In this document: positions 7,663 to 16,706 of the stretch, one piece after another
Numbering within the stretch: the first letter of the stretch is position 1
Layout: the number at the start of each line of letters is the position of its first letter
Source: Zoogloea oleivorans
Lineage (GTDB): Bacteria > Pseudomonadota > Gammaproteobacteria > Burkholderiales > Rhodocyclaceae
Length of the DNA: 32,442 nt
Direction: 5' to 3'
Assembly (NCBI RefSeq): GCF_008107625.1
Contig: NZ_SDKK01000034.1
Span: 1-32,442, forward strand
Position numbers and translations under genes: made by a program
Notes under the pieces: generated by a model
Seen by the model: the letters and a program-made list of their open reading frames with translations, nothing else
What the model was told of the DNA's origin: nothing
The model's database searches: none

Positions 7663-8253
7663 ATGGCCACAACGCTTCTTCAAGCTGCCAGCGCCGTCAC
7701 CGTGCTGGTGTCGCGCCGCGTCAAGCCGGGTCACGAGGCCGCTTTCGAGCAGGCTTCCGAAGCGATGACTGCTGCTGCCCGACCGTTTCCCGGCTATCTG
7801 GGCGGCCAACTGGTGCGCCCTGATCCCGAAGGCGACGACGAGGAAAGCAACATTTACCACACCGTGTTTGCATTTGACACGCCAGAACACCTGCAAACCT
7901 GGCAGACCTCGCCCGAGCGCACGGCGCGGCTGGCCGCCATTGCACCGCACACCCTGGGCAGCACCAAACTGCGTGAGGTCAGCGGCCTGGGCCACTGGTT
8001 CACCCCGCCCGCCGGAATTGCCCTCCAGCCACCTCCACGATGGAAAGTGGCGGTAGTCACCTGGCTGGGCATCTGTCCGACGGTGTACATCCTGTTCCTG
8101 ACGGTCGCACCTTTGTTGACCGGTTGGCCGCTGCTGCCGCGGGTAATGGTCATCACGATGCTGGTGGTGTTGCTAATGACTTGGGTGGTGGCCCCGCGCT
8201 TGACCACCTGGCTGAAACCTTTTTTGTATCCGCCTACCCGCGGCTACACCTGA
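7663..8253 (+). CDS. ABM-domain protein with C-terminal membrane anchor
   Basis: 196 residues. The N-terminal part (about 10-100) fits the antibiotic-biosynthesis-monooxygenase (ABM) dimeric alpha/beta-barrel fold, as in VTVLVSRRVKPGHEAAFEQA and the later HLQTWQTSPER. Two hydrophobic helices follow near residues 128-150 and 158-180, so the domain is probably tethered to the inner membrane. The gene starts 16 bases after dmpE and ends 12 bases before the SDR gene. It is not part of the classical dmp set. ABM domains include cofactor-free oxygenases and many proteins of unknown role. No catalytic residue can be named here, so the function is open. Confidence 0.75.
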   Translation: MATTLLQAASAVTVLVSRRVKPGHEAAFEQASEAMTAAARPFPGYLGGQLVRPDPEGDDEESNIYHTVFAFDTPEHLQTWQTSPERTARLAAIAPHTLGSTKLREVSGLGHWFTPPAGIALQPPPRWKVAVVTWLGICPTVYILFLTVAPLLTGWPLLPRVMVITMLVVLLMTWVVAPRLTTWLKPFLYPPTRGYT

Positions 8254-8265
8254 CCAGGAACTTGA

Positions 8266-9060
8266 ATGGATCTTTTGCTTAAAGGCAAACGCGCCTTAAT
8301 CACCGGATCGACCTCCGGCATAGGCTGGGCCACCGCGCGCGAACTCGCGGCTGAAGGGGTCCATGTGATTCTCAATGGCCGCGACCCAACCAGGCTGACC
8401 AGCGCGATCGAACGCATCCAGTCCGAGTTTGCGGACGCGATGGTAGACGGCGTGGCCGCCGATTTGTCATCCGCTGCCGGTTGCCAGCAACTGCTCGAGG
8501 CTGCTGGTGAGATCGACATTCTGGTCAACAACCTGGGCATTTTTGAGCCCAAACCTTTTGAGCAGATTGTCGATGAGGACTGGTTGCGTTTTTTCGAAGT
8601 CAACGTGATGAGCGGTGTTCGTTTGTCGCGCCACCACTTGGCGCTCATGAAGGCCCGCAACTGGGGCCGCATCGTGTTCATCTCCAGCGAATCGGGCATT
8701 TGCCCGCCGGCTGAGATGGTGCATTACGGCATGAGCAAGTCGGCTCAGTTGTCGGTGTCACGCGCTCTGGCTGAAACCTGTACCGGCACAAACGTCACGG
8801 TCAACAGCGTGCTGCCCGGCCCGACCAAAACCGAAGGCGTGGGCGAGTTCTTTGCCACCCTGGCCCGTGATGCCGGCCAGACGCTGGAACAGGCGGAACA
8901 CGACTTTTTCAAATTTGCCCGCCCGACATCGTTGTTACAACGCTTTATCGAGCCCGCCGAAGTGGCCGCCATGGTGGCCTATGTCTGCAGCCCGCGCTCT
9001 GCCGCCACCAACGGTGCCGCCCTGCACGTCGAAGGCGGTGTGGTGCGCTCTCTTATCTAA
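8266..9060 (+). CDS. Short-chain dehydrogenase/reductase
   Basis: Classical SDR of 264 residues. The Rossmann motif TGSTSGIG is at residues 13-20, NNLG near 88-91, the probable catalytic Ser141, and Tyr154-x3-Lys158 in HYGMSKSAQ. The protein is a likely NAD(P)-dependent oxidoreductase acting on a hydroxyl or carbonyl group, but the substrate cannot be told from sequence. It lies 12 bases after the ABM gene and 20 bases before dmpF, so it is embedded in the operon between dmpE and dmpF, where classical dmp and xyl operons have no gene. A side role, for example on substituted or aldehyde intermediates, is inference. Confidence 0.88.
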   Translation: MDLLLKGKRALITGSTSGIGWATARELAAEGVHVILNGRDPTRLTSAIERIQSEFADAMVDGVAADLSSAAGCQQLLEAAGEIDILVNNLGIFEPKPFEQIVDEDWLRFFEVNVMSGVRLSRHHLALMKARNWGRIVFISSESGICPPAEMVHYGMSKSAQLSVSRALAETCTGTNVTVNSVLPGPTKTEGVGEFFATLARDAGQTLEQAEHDFFKFARPTSLLQRFIEPAEVAAMVAYVCSPRSAATNGAALHVEGGVVRSLI

Positions 9061-9080
9061 TTTCAACTGAAGGAATTTTT

Positions 9081-9992
9081 ATGAAAAAAATCAAATGTGC
9101 CCTCATCGGGCCCGGCAACATTGGCACCGACCTGCTGGCCAAGCTGCAACGCAGCAAGGTTTTAGAGCCTGTCTGGATGGTAGGCATTGATCCCAACTCA
9201 GACGGCCTCAAGCGCGCCCGCGAAATGGGCATCAAAACCACGTCTGAGGGCGTGGACGGCCTGGTGCCACACATGGTGGCAGATGGTGTGCAAATCGTCT
9301 TTGACGCCACCAGTGCCTATGTGCATGCAGAAAACAGCCGCAAGGTCAACGCCCTGGGCGCGTTGATGATTGACCTGACCCCGGCGGCCATTGGCCCGTT
9401 TTGCGTGCCGCCAGTGAACCTGATCGAGCATGTTGGCAAAGGTGAGATGAACGTCAACATGGTCACCTGCGGTGGCCAGGCGACGATCCCAATGGTGGCA
9501 GCGGTGAGCCGCGTGCAACCCGTGGCCTACGGTGAAATCGTTGCCACCGTGTCCAGCAAATCCGCCGGCCCCGGTACGCGCAAGAACATTGACGAATTCA
9601 CCCGCACCACCGCCAGCGCGGTCGAGAAGGTGGGTGGTGCGAAAAAAGGCAAGGCCATCATCATCCTGAACCCGGCCGAGCCGCCGCTGATCATGCGCGA
9701 CACCGTGCATTGTCTGACCGAGACCGAACCGGACCAGGCCAAGATCACCGAATCGATCCACGCCATGATCAAGGAAGTTCAGAAATACGTGCCCGGCTAC
9801 AAGTTGGTCAACGGCCCTGTGTTTGACGGCAAACGTGTGTCGGTCTTCCTGGAAGTGGAAGGCCTGGGTGACTACCTGCCCAAATACGCGGGCAACCTCG
9901 ACATCATGACGGCCGCTGCCGCCCGCACGGCCGAGATGTTTGCCGAAGAAATCATCGCGGGTCGCTTGACGCTCAAACCCGTGCAAGCCTGA
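9081..9992 (+). CDS. dmpF: Acetaldehyde dehydrogenase (acylating)
   Basis: Converts the acetaldehyde released by the aldolase DmpG to acetyl-CoA with NAD and CoA. 303 residues. The N-terminal Rossmann motif [10 protein letters not shown] is at residues 9-18 and the catalytic Cys130 lies in [13 protein letters not shown]. DmpF and DmpG form a complex that channels acetaldehyde, and here the genes sit 20 bases apart. AAGGAA precedes the ATG. Confidence 0.96.
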   Translation: MKKIKCALIGPGNIGTDLLAKLQRSKVLEPVWMVGIDPNSDGLKRAREMGIKTTSEGVDGLVPHMVADGVQIVFDATSAYVHAENSRKVNALGALMIDLTPAAIGPFCVPPVNLIEHVGKGEMNVNMVTCGGQATIPMVAAVSRVQPVAYGEIVATVSSKSAGPGTRKNIDEFTRTTASAVEKVGGAKKGKAIIILNPAEPPLIMRDTVHCLTETEPDQAKITESIHAMIKEVQKYVPGYKLVNGPVFDGKRVSVFLEVEGLGDYLPKYAGNLDIMTAAAARTAEMFAEEIIAGRLTLKPVQA

Positions 9993-10012
9993 CCCCACCC
10001 TGGAGAACGACC

Positions 10013-11038
10013 ATGACACAAGCTAAAAAAATTACCCTGCACGACATGACCCTGCGCGACGGCATGCACCCCAAGCGCCACCTGATGACGCTGGACCAGA
10101 TGAAAAGCATCGCCTGCGGGCTGGACAACGCAGGCATTCCGCTGATCGAAGTGACCCACGGCGATGGCCTAGGCGGCTCGTCCGTCAACTACGGCTTTCC
10201 GGCACACACCGACGAGGAATACCTGGGCGCGGTTATCCCGCTGATGAAGCAGGCCAAGATTTCGGCCCTGCTGCTGCCCGGCATCGGCACCGTTGATCAC
10301 CTGATGATGGCCAAAGACCTGGGTGTATCCACCATCCGTGTGGCCACCCACTGCACTGAAGCCGACGTGAGTGAACAGCACATCACAAAGGCCCGAACTC
10401 TGGGCATGGACACCGTGGGCTTTTTGATGATGGCGCACATGGCCAGCCCCGAGAAGCTGGTAACCCAGGCCAAACTGATGGAAGGCTATGGTGCCAACTG
10501 CATTTACGTGACCGACTCGGCCGGCCACCTGCTGCCCGACGGCGTAAAAGCCCGCCTGAGCGCGGTGCGTGCTGCGCTCAAGCCCGAGACCGAGCTCGGC
10601 TTTCACGGCCACCACAACCTCGCCATGGGCGTGGCCAACTCGCTTGCCGCCATTGAAGTCGGTGCCACGCGCATTGACGCGGCCGCCGCCGGCTTGGGTG
10701 CGGGAGCTGGCAACACGCCGATGGAAGTGCTGGTGTCGGTGCTGGACCTCATGAAAATCAGCACCGGTGTGGATGTCTACAAGATCCAGGACGTGGCCGA
10801 AGACCTGGTGGTGCCGATCATGGATTTCCCGATCCGTATTGACCGTGACGCCCTCACCTTGGGTTATGCCGGGGTTTATGGCTCTTTCCTGCTGTTTGCC
10901 AAACGGGCCGAGAAGAAGTATGGCGTCAGCGCACGCGACATCTTGGTCGAGATGGGACGCCGCGGCATGGTGGGTGGCCAGGAAGACATGATTGAAGATA
11001 CCGCCATGACCTTGGCGCGCCAGCGCCAAGCGGCCTAA
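10013..11038 (+). CDS. dmpG: 4-hydroxy-2-oxovalerate aldolase
   Basis: Divalent-metal class II aldolase that splits 4-hydroxy-2-oxovalerate into pyruvate and acetaldehyde. It is 341 residues with the HMG-CoA-lyase-like TIM barrel. Active-site Arg15, Asp16 and His19 lie in TLRDGMHP. The metal pair His198 and His200 lies in GFHGHHN. The C-terminal communication domain that contacts DmpF is present by length. GGAGAA lies before the ATG. Confidence 0.96.
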   Translation: MTQAKKITLHDMTLRDGMHPKRHLMTLDQMKSIACGLDNAGIPLIEVTHGDGLGGSSVNYGFPAHTDEEYLGAVIPLMKQAKISALLLPGIGTVDHLMMAKDLGVSTIRVATHCTEADVSEQHITKARTLGMDTVGFLMMAHMASPEKLVTQAKLMEGYGANCIYVTDSAGHLLPDGVKARLSAVRAALKPETELGFHGHHNLAMGVANSLAAIEVGATRIDAAAAGLGAGAGNTPMEVLVSVLDLMKISTGVDVYKIQDVAEDLVVPIMDFPIRIDRDALTLGYAGVYGSFLLFAKRAEKKYGVSARDILVEMGRRGMVGGQEDMIEDTAMTLARQRQAA

Positions 11039-11048
11039 GCATCAGACT

Positions 11049-11080
11049 TTGTTGGAGCGGCGCCTTCGCTGCTCCAACAA
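11049..11080 (+). promoter_or_regulatory. Stable hairpin in the dmpG-dmpH gap
   Basis: TTGTTGGAGC (11049-11058) pairs perfectly with GCTCCAACAA (11071-11080). A G-U pair and three more G-C pairs extend the stem to 14 pairs around the loop CCTT (11063-11066). No T-run follows, so it is not a typical intrinsic terminator. It could be an mRNA processing or stability element, or part of a dispersed repeat. Confidence 0.6.
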
Positions 11081-11138
11081 TGCCCCGGTCTGCCTTGCCT
11101 TCGGGTGCGGACCTCAACTCAACATTTGCAAGAACCTT

Positions 11139-11927
11139 ATGAAACTCGATCACAACACCATCAACGCCCTGGCTGACCGCCTGGAAGGCTGCCAACTGCA
11201 GCAACAAGACACCACCAAAATCACCGACGACCATCCCGACATGGACTGGGACGACGCCTACGCCATTCAGGACGAAATCCGTCGGCGCAAACTGGCGCGT
11301 GGTCTGCGCGTGATTGGCCTCAAGGCCGGTTTGACCTCACACGCCAAGATGAAGCAAATGGGCGTCAGCACGCCGGTGTTTGGCTTCATGACCGACGACT
11401 ACGCCGTGCCTGATGGCGGTGAGTGCAAGGTGAGCGAGCTGATCCATCCCAAGGTCGAGCCCGAGATTGCTTTTGTCACCAAGACCGACCTGCGTGGCCC
11501 CGGCTGCCACATTGGAGCCGTGCTGGCCGCCACCGACTTCGTCATGCCTGGCATCGAGGTGATCGACAGCCGTTACCGCGACTTCAAGTTCGACCTCAAA
11601 AGCGTGGTGGCCGACAACACCTCGGCGGCGCGTTTTGTCGTGGGTGGCCAACCGATGCGTGTGATGGGTGCCGACCTGCGCACGGTCGGCATCGTGCTGG
11701 AAAAAAATGGCGTGCCCGTCGCTTTTGGTGCCGGTGCGGCCGTGATGGGCCATCCAGCAGCGGCGATTGCGGCCTTGGCCAACCACCTGGGCGAACGCGG
11801 AGAATTCATTCCGGCTGGTACGCTGATCCTGTCCGGCGGCATCACCGAAGCCGTCTCGGTGCAGGCCGGTGACAACGTGACCCTCCGTGTGCAAGGCATG
11901 GGCAGCACCAGCATCCGTTTTGTTTAA
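11139..11927 (+). CDS. dmpH: 4-oxalocrotonate decarboxylase
   Basis: Decarboxylates the keto form of 4-oxalocrotonate (2-oxohex-3-enedioate) to 2-oxopent-4-enoate, and works with DmpE. 262 residues from ATG 11139. The longer frame starting at 11049 would run through the hairpin and has no family-like N-terminus. Metal-binding Glu107 and Glu109 (KVEPEIAF) and Glu140 (PGIEVIDS) match the hydratase/decarboxylase family. IRRRKLARG and the GLKAGLTS segment are typical of DmpH/XylI. It follows dmpG after 100 bases containing the hairpin. Confidence 0.93.
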   Translation: MKLDHNTINALADRLEGCQLQQQDTTKITDDHPDMDWDDAYAIQDEIRRRKLARGLRVIGLKAGLTSHAKMKQMGVSTPVFGFMTDDYAVPDGGECKVSELIHPKVEPEIAFVTKTDLRGPGCHIGAVLAATDFVMPGIEVIDSRYRDFKFDLKSVVADNTSAARFVVGGQPMRVMGADLRTVGIVLEKNGVPVAFGAGAAVMGHPAAAIAALANHLGERGEFIPAGTLILSGGITEAVSVQAGDNVTLRVQGMGSTSIRFV

Positions 11928-11959
11928 TTTATTAACTTTGACGTAACAGGATTCAGACC

Positions 11960-12151
11960 ATGCCGTTCGCACAGATTTACCTCATGGAAGGCCGCACCGA
12001 AGAGCAAAAGCGCGCCGTGATCGAAAAAGTCAGCGCCGCGCTGGTGGAAGCCGTGGGTGCGCCCATCGCCAACGTGCGCGTCTGGATCACCGAGGTGCCC
12101 AAGGAAAACTGGGGCATCGCCGGCGTCACCGCCAAAGATTTGGGGCGCTAG
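11960..12151 (+). CDS. dmpI: 4-oxalocrotonate tautomerase
   Basis: 63-residue tautomerase that converts the enol form of 4-oxalocrotonate to the keto form used by DmpH. After removal of the initiator Met, Pro1 is the catalytic base. Arg11 (MEGRTEEQK) and the NVRVWITEV segment carrying Arg39 (mature numbering) are conserved. The size is typical of the hexameric 4-OT family. It is the last gene of the meta operon, followed 80 bases later by a terminator. Confidence 0.94.
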   Translation: MPFAQIYLMEGRTEEQKRAVIEKVSAALVEAVGAPIANVRVWITEVPKENWGIAGVTAKDLGR

Positions 12152-12230
12152 CAGCCTGCTAGGCACAAAGCTTGCGCCACTGCGGGTTCCCGTGCTGAGG
12201 CACCAACCGCGCTGCCAGTTCAAGCCTTCT

Positions 12231-12270
12231 GGGACGCAGGTGTTTCGGCACCTGCGTCCCTTTCCGTTTT
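12231..12270 (+). terminator. Intrinsic terminator after dmpI
   Basis: GGGACGCAGGTG (12231-12242) pairs perfectly with CACCTGCGTCCC (12249-12260) around the loop TTTCGG. The T-rich tail tttccgtttt follows. It should end the meta operon and separate it from pyc. No convincing promoter for pyc was seen in the remaining 67 bases before its start. Confidence 0.9.
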
Positions 12271-12337
12271 CTAATCAGTTGGGATTAGAGTTCATCGCTG
12301 CGCAAGTGGTCTGACCCACAAATTTTTCTAATTCGCC

Positions 12338-15300
12338 ATGAAAAAAATCAAAAGCATCCTTGTCGCCAACCGCAGCGAAATCGCCATCCGGGTGCTACGC
12401 GCAGCCTCCGAGATGGGCATCCGCACGGTGGCCATCTTCTCCAATGAAGACCGCTTTGCGCTGCACCGCTTCAAGTCCGACGAGTCATATCTGGTGGGTG
12501 CCGGTAAAAAGCCAATCTCAGCCTACCTCGACATTGACGACATCATCCGCATCGCCAAAGAAGCCGAGGTCGACGCGATTCACCCCGGCTACGGCTTCCT
12601 GAGCGAGAACCCCGACTTTGCCGACGCCTGTGCCGCAGCTGGCATCGCCTTCATTGGTCCCAAAGGCGATGTCATGCGCACCCTGGGCAACAAGGTGGCC
12701 GCCCGTGCCGTGGCGATTGCCGCCGGCGTGCCGGTTGTGCCCGCCACCGGTGCCTTGCCGGATGACATTGAAGGTGCCAAAGCCATGGCGCTCACTGTGG
12801 GTTACCCGCTGATGCTCAAGGCCAGCTGGGGCGGCGGTGGCCGTGGCATGCGGGTGATCGAAACCGAAGCCGACCTGGCACCGATGATGGAGCTGGCCAA
12901 ACGCGAAGCCCTGGCCGCGTTTGGCAACGACGAGGTCTATCTGGAAAAACTGGTGCGCCGCGCCCGCCACGTCGAAGTGCAGGTCATGGGTGACAAACAT
13001 GGCAACCTGGTGCACCTGTTTGAGCGTGACTGCTCGGTACAACGCCGCAACCAGAAAGTGGTGGAGCGTGCCCCCGCCCCGTACATGGATGAAGCCACCC
13101 GCCAGGAGCTGTGCGAATCCGCGCTGCGTCTGGCCCGCGCCGCCCACTACAGCCACGCCGGCACGGTCGAGTACCTGTATGACGTGGACAGCGGCAAGTA
13201 TTACTTCATCGAAGTCAACCCGCGTATCCAGGTCGAACACACCGTCACCGAAGTGGTCACCGGCGTCGACATCGTCAAGGCGCAGATTCGTGTCACCGAA
13301 GGCGCCAAGGTCGGTGACGATGACTCCTTCATTCCGTTCCAGAAAGACATCAGCCTGCGCGGCCACGCCCTGCAATGCCGTGTCACCACCGAAGACCCGG
13401 AAAACAACTTCACCCCCGATTACGGCAAGATCGCGGTGTACCGCAGCGCGGCGGGTTTTGGCATCCGCCTGGATGCCGGCACCGCCTACGCCGGTGCCGT
13501 GATCACCCCGTATTACGACTCTCTCCTGGTCAAGGTCACCGCATGGGGCCACACACCGGACGAAGCCGCCGCCCGCATGGACCGCGCCCTGCGTGAGTTC
13601 CGCGTGCGTGGCCTGTCCACCAACTTGCAGTTCCTTGAAAACGTCATTGCCCACCCGCTGTTTCGCTCGGGTGAATGCACCACCCGCTTCATCGACACCA
13701 CGCCAGAGTTGTTCAACTTTGTCAAGCGCCGTGACCGCGCCACCCGCTTGCTGAAGTTCCTGGGCGATGTGGCCATCAACGGCAACCCCGAGATGAAAGG
13801 CCGCACGCTGCCCCAGCTGCCGCTGTCACTGCCGATCAAGCCAGTGTGTGACCTGACCGCTCCGATTCCCAAAGGCACACGCGACCGCTTGAAAGAACTT
13901 GGCCCAAATCAGTTTGCCCAGTGGATGAAAGACCAGCCGCAGGTGCTGCTGACCGACACCACCATGCGCGACGCGCATCAGTCGCTGTTTGCCACCCGCA
14001 TGCGCTCGGATGACATGACCGCCATTGCGCCGCATTACGCCCGCATGTTGCCGCAACTGTTCTCGATGGAGTGCTGGGGCGGCGCCACCTTTGACGTGGC
14101 GCTGCGTTTCCTGAAAGAAGACCCGTGGGAGCGCCTGGCCAGATTGCGCGAAGCCACCCCCAACATCTTGTTCCAGATGCTGCTGCGTGCCAGCAACGCG
14201 GTGGGTTACACCAACTACTCGGACAACGTGGTGCGCTACTTTGTCCAGCAGGCGGCCAAGAATGGCGTCGATGTGTTCCGCGTGTTTGACTCCCTCAACT
14301 GGGTCGACAACATGCGGGTGGCGATGGACGCGGTGATTGAGACCGGTGCCCTGTGTGAAGGTGCGCTGTGTTACACCGGCGACCTGTTTGACACCAAGCG
14401 CAGCAAGTACGACCTCAAATACTACGTCGGCCTGGCCAAACAGCTGGAAAAAGCCGGCGCCCACATTCTGGGCATCAAGGACATGGCCGGTGTGTGCAAA
14501 CCGCGTGCTGCGTTCGAGTTGGTGAGGGTGCTCAAGCAAGAGGTCGGTTTGCCGATCCATTTCCACACCCACGACACCAGCGGCATATCGGCGGCCTCGG
14601 TGCTTGCGGCGATTGATGCGGGCTGTGATGCGGTCGATGGCGCGCTGGATGCCATGAGCGGCTTGACGTCTCAGCCCAATCTGGGCTCAATTGCCGCAGC
14701 ACTCAGCGGCTCAGCACGCGACCCCGGTCTGGACTTGGCTGCCATGCAAGCCCTGTCGCATTACTGGGAAGGCGTGCGCCGTGCCTATGTGCCGTTTGAG
14801 GCTGATATGCGCTCAGGCACCTCAGATGTCTACAACCACGAAATGCCCGGTGGCCAGTACACCAACCTGCGCGAACAGGCGCGCGCCATGGGCTTGGCGC
14901 ACCGCTGGCCCGAGGTGTCCAAGGCCTACGCCGACGTGAACATCCTGTTTGGAGACATCGTCAAAGTCACACCCACCTCCAAGGTGGTCGGTGACATGGC
15001 GCTGTTCATGGTCGCCAACGACCTCAAGCCGCAGGATGTCAGCAACCCGGCGCGTGAGGTTGCCTTCCCTGAGTCGGTGATTTCACTGTTCAAGGGCGAG
15101 CTGGGCTTTCCGCCGGATGGTTTCCCCAAACCCTTGGAAAAGAAAGTGCTGCGCGGTGAAGCCCCGATGCAAGGCCGCGCCGGCGACCATTTGCCACCAG
15201 TGGATCTGGAGGCCAAACGGCTAGAGGCTGAACACGCCATTGGCCGCAAGGTAAGCGACACCGACTTGGCCTCTTATTTGATGTACCCCAAGGTCTTCAA

Positions 15301-15784
15301 GGACTATGCCGAACATCGGCGCGACTACAGCGACGTGTCTTTGCTGCCAACTTCACCCTTCTTCTATGGCCTGCTGGACCGCGAAGAAATCGCCATCGAC
15401 ATCGACAAGGGCAAAACCCTGGTGGTGCGCCAGACCGGACGCTCGGACACGGTGGACGAAGAAGGCAAGATCAAGGTGTTTTTTGAACTCAACGGCCAGC
15501 CGCGCACGGTGCGGGTCCACAAGGCCGGCTTGGGTGCGGTCAAGGCCAAACCGAAGGCGGAAGAAGGCAACCCCAAACACGTGGGCGCACCGATGCCGGG
15601 CATGGTGGTCACGGTGGCGGTCAAGGTCGGGCAGAAAGTGGCCAAGGGCGACCCACTGCTGTCGATGGAAGCCATGAAGATGGAAACCATGCTGAGCGCC
15701 GAGCGCGACGCAGTGGTGCATGCCATTCATGTGCGCACCGGGGAAACGGTGAATGCCCAGGACCTGCTGGTCGAGCTGCGTTGA
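12338..15784 (+). CDS. pyc: Pyruvate carboxylase
   Basis: Single-chain biotin enzyme of 1148 residues that makes oxaloacetate from pyruvate, bicarbonate and ATP. Residues 1 to about 450 are the biotin carboxylase domain, with the ATP-grasp glycine loop GGGGRGMR and EVNPRIQVEH. The carboxyltransferase domain has Asp545 (RDAHQSL), carbamylated-type Lys714 (GIKDMAG) and His743/His745 (HFHTHD). Their spacing matches Rhizobium etli pyruvate carboxylase from memory. The biotinyl Lys is about 1114 in EAMKMET. The gene lies 186 bases beyond dmpI behind a terminator. It would turn pyruvate from the meta pathway into a TCA intermediate, although the gene is probably a general anaplerotic one. Confidence 0.96.
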   Translation: MKKIKSILVANRSEIAIRVLRAASEMGIRTVAIFSNEDRFALHRFKSDESYLVGAGKKPISAYLDIDDIIRIAKEAEVDAIHPGYGFLSENPDFADACAAAGIAFIGPKGDVMRTLGNKVAARAVAIAAGVPVVPATGALPDDIEGAKAMALTVGYPLMLKASWGGGGRGMRVIETEADLAPMMELAKREALAAFGNDEVYLEKLVRRARHVEVQVMGDKHGNLVHLFERDCSVQRRNQKVVERAPAPYMDEATRQELCESALRLARAAHYSHAGTVEYLYDVDSGKYYFIEVNPRIQVEHTVTEVVTGVDIVKAQIRVTEGAKVGDDDSFIPFQKDISLRGHALQCRVTTEDPENNFTPDYGKIAVYRSAAGFGIRLDAGTAYAGAVITPYYDSLLVKVTAWGHTPDEAAARMDRALREFRVRGLSTNLQFLENVIAHPLFRSGECTTRFIDTTPELFNFVKRRDRATRLLKFLGDVAINGNPEMKGRTLPQLPLSLPIKPVCDLTAPIPKGTRDRLKELGPNQFAQWMKDQPQVLLTDTTMRDAHQSLFATRMRSDDMTAIAPHYARMLPQLFSMECWGGATFDVALRFLKEDPWERLARLREATPNILFQMLLRASNAVGYTNYSDNVVRYFVQQAAKNGVDVFRVFDSLNWVDNMRVAMDAVIETGALCEGALCYTGDLFDTKRSKYDLKYYVGLAKQLEKAGAHILGIKDMAGVCKPRAAFELVRVLKQEVGLPIHFHTHDTSGISAASVLAAIDAGCDAVDGALDAMSGLTSQPNLGSIAAALSGSARDPGLDLAAMQALSHYWEGVRRAYVPFEADMRSGTSDVYNHEMPGGQYTNLREQARAMGLAHRWPEVSKAYADVNILFGDIVKVTPTSKVVGDMALFMVANDLKPQDVSNPAREVAFPESVISLFKGELGFPPDGFPKPLEKKVLRGEAPMQGRAGDHLPPVDLEAKRLEAEHAIGRKVSDTDLASYLMYPKVFKDYAEHRRDYSDVSLLPTSPFFYGLLDREEIAIDIDKGKTLVVRQTGRSDTVDEEGKIKVFFELNGQPRTVRVHKAGLGAVKAKPKAEEGNPKHVGAPMPGMVVTVAVKVGQKVAKGDPLLSMEAMKMETMLSAERDAVVHAIHVRTGETVNAQDLLVELR

Positions 15785-16308
15785 CCGAGAGCTTTGCATG
15801 TGTCCATGCTTGGGCTGATCTGTAGTTCCAAAACACAACGGGGGTACCTGATCGGGAAGATGCATCGGCAGGCGTGAACTGTATAGCCGGTAACTGCACA
15901 GGTGCTATGTCGATCATGACCATGGGCATCGGTGGTCGTTCTGACAGAATGACCGACTGGTATTGAGTATTTGGCTCGACCAATGGCCGCAATGGAGCAA
16001 CTGACCTCAATGTCTGGAACTGGCCGGTTGCCGCAGTTCGCAAGATAATCATATCAGCATACCGCTCCGCGTATTTACTGCATTGCGGCATGTCGTCTGT
16101 ATATCAATCCGCTACAGATGCCCGACGAGGCTTAGCGTACGATTTTTTTCTTTTCATGAACTGACCAGCTTTGCTGGCTGGGATGCCAATCATTTTACAA
16201 TGACAAGCGCCTAACCCGGTTTTCCGTTCCACTGCACCCCAAACCCCTTCCTCGCGCGGTCGCGGGCAGGGGTGTTTGCGTGACGCAGACATATCCATGC
16301 ACATACTA
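15785..16308. other. Gene-free region between pyc and IS5 remnant
   Basis: No open frame here looks coding on either strand. There is an imperfect palindrome at 15934-15954 (GGTCGTTCT / AGAATGACC, three-base loop). A T-run at about 16143-16149 has no convincing stem before it. The segment probably marks the join between the pyc region and the incoming defence and metal block. I see no RNA gene in it. Confidence 0.5.
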
Positions 16309-16587
16309 GGGTCTGTTGACAATCCCCCCCGAGAAATGATGCTCTCCTGACCAGCCCAGAAAGTCGTTTACGTTCAGCCGGTTGCGCAGGGGGCTGTTCA
16401 CCCGGCGCCACTTGTGGTCCTATTCTGACTTTTGGGCAGACTCAGGATGGTGCGTGTGTGCTTGCGTGACGATCAATATGAGCGGATTGCAGGATGGCTG
16501 CCGGGCAAGGCGAGCGATCCGGGGCATACCGCAGCGGACAACCGGCTTTTCGTCGAGGCCGTCTTGTGGGTCGCCCGTACGGGTACG
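16309..16587 (+). mobile_element. 5' fragment of an IS5-family element
   Basis: The segment begins with GGGTCTGTTGAC after ACTA, which resembles the left terminus of IS5-family elements of the IS427/IS1031 type (from memory). It carries the start of a transposase gene. Homology to that transposase stops near 16587 and no matching right end (GTCAACAGACCC) occurs before ietS. It is therefore a broken copy. Confidence 0.65.
16447..16587 (+). pseudogene. Truncated IS5-family transposase N-terminus
   Basis: From ATG 16447 the frame reads [20 protein letters not shown] and then [13 protein letters not shown]. This is typical of the first about 47 residues of IS5-family (IS427 group) OrfA transposases. 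After GT at about 16587 the frame diverges into unrelated sequence and stops at 16623. The DDE catalytic part is absent. Confidence 0.75.
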
Positions 16588-16706
16588 CAAAGTGAACTCC
16601 GGGGTATCCGACCTTACTCATAGGTGAGCATCTACGACGTGAGCCGATACTGCTTCCAGGGGCAGTAACCCGTGAATATGCATGCCTCACAGAAATCCCC
16701 CCCTCT

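Noticed and set aside
12518-13654. 378-codon minus-strand frame opposite pyc
   Set aside because: Shadow of the biotin carboxylase domain; no ribosome binding site or motif of its own.
15621-16091. Minus-strand frame of 156 codons downstream of pyc
   Set aside because: It overlaps the end of pyc, has no recognisable motif and looks like a GC-driven shadow frame.
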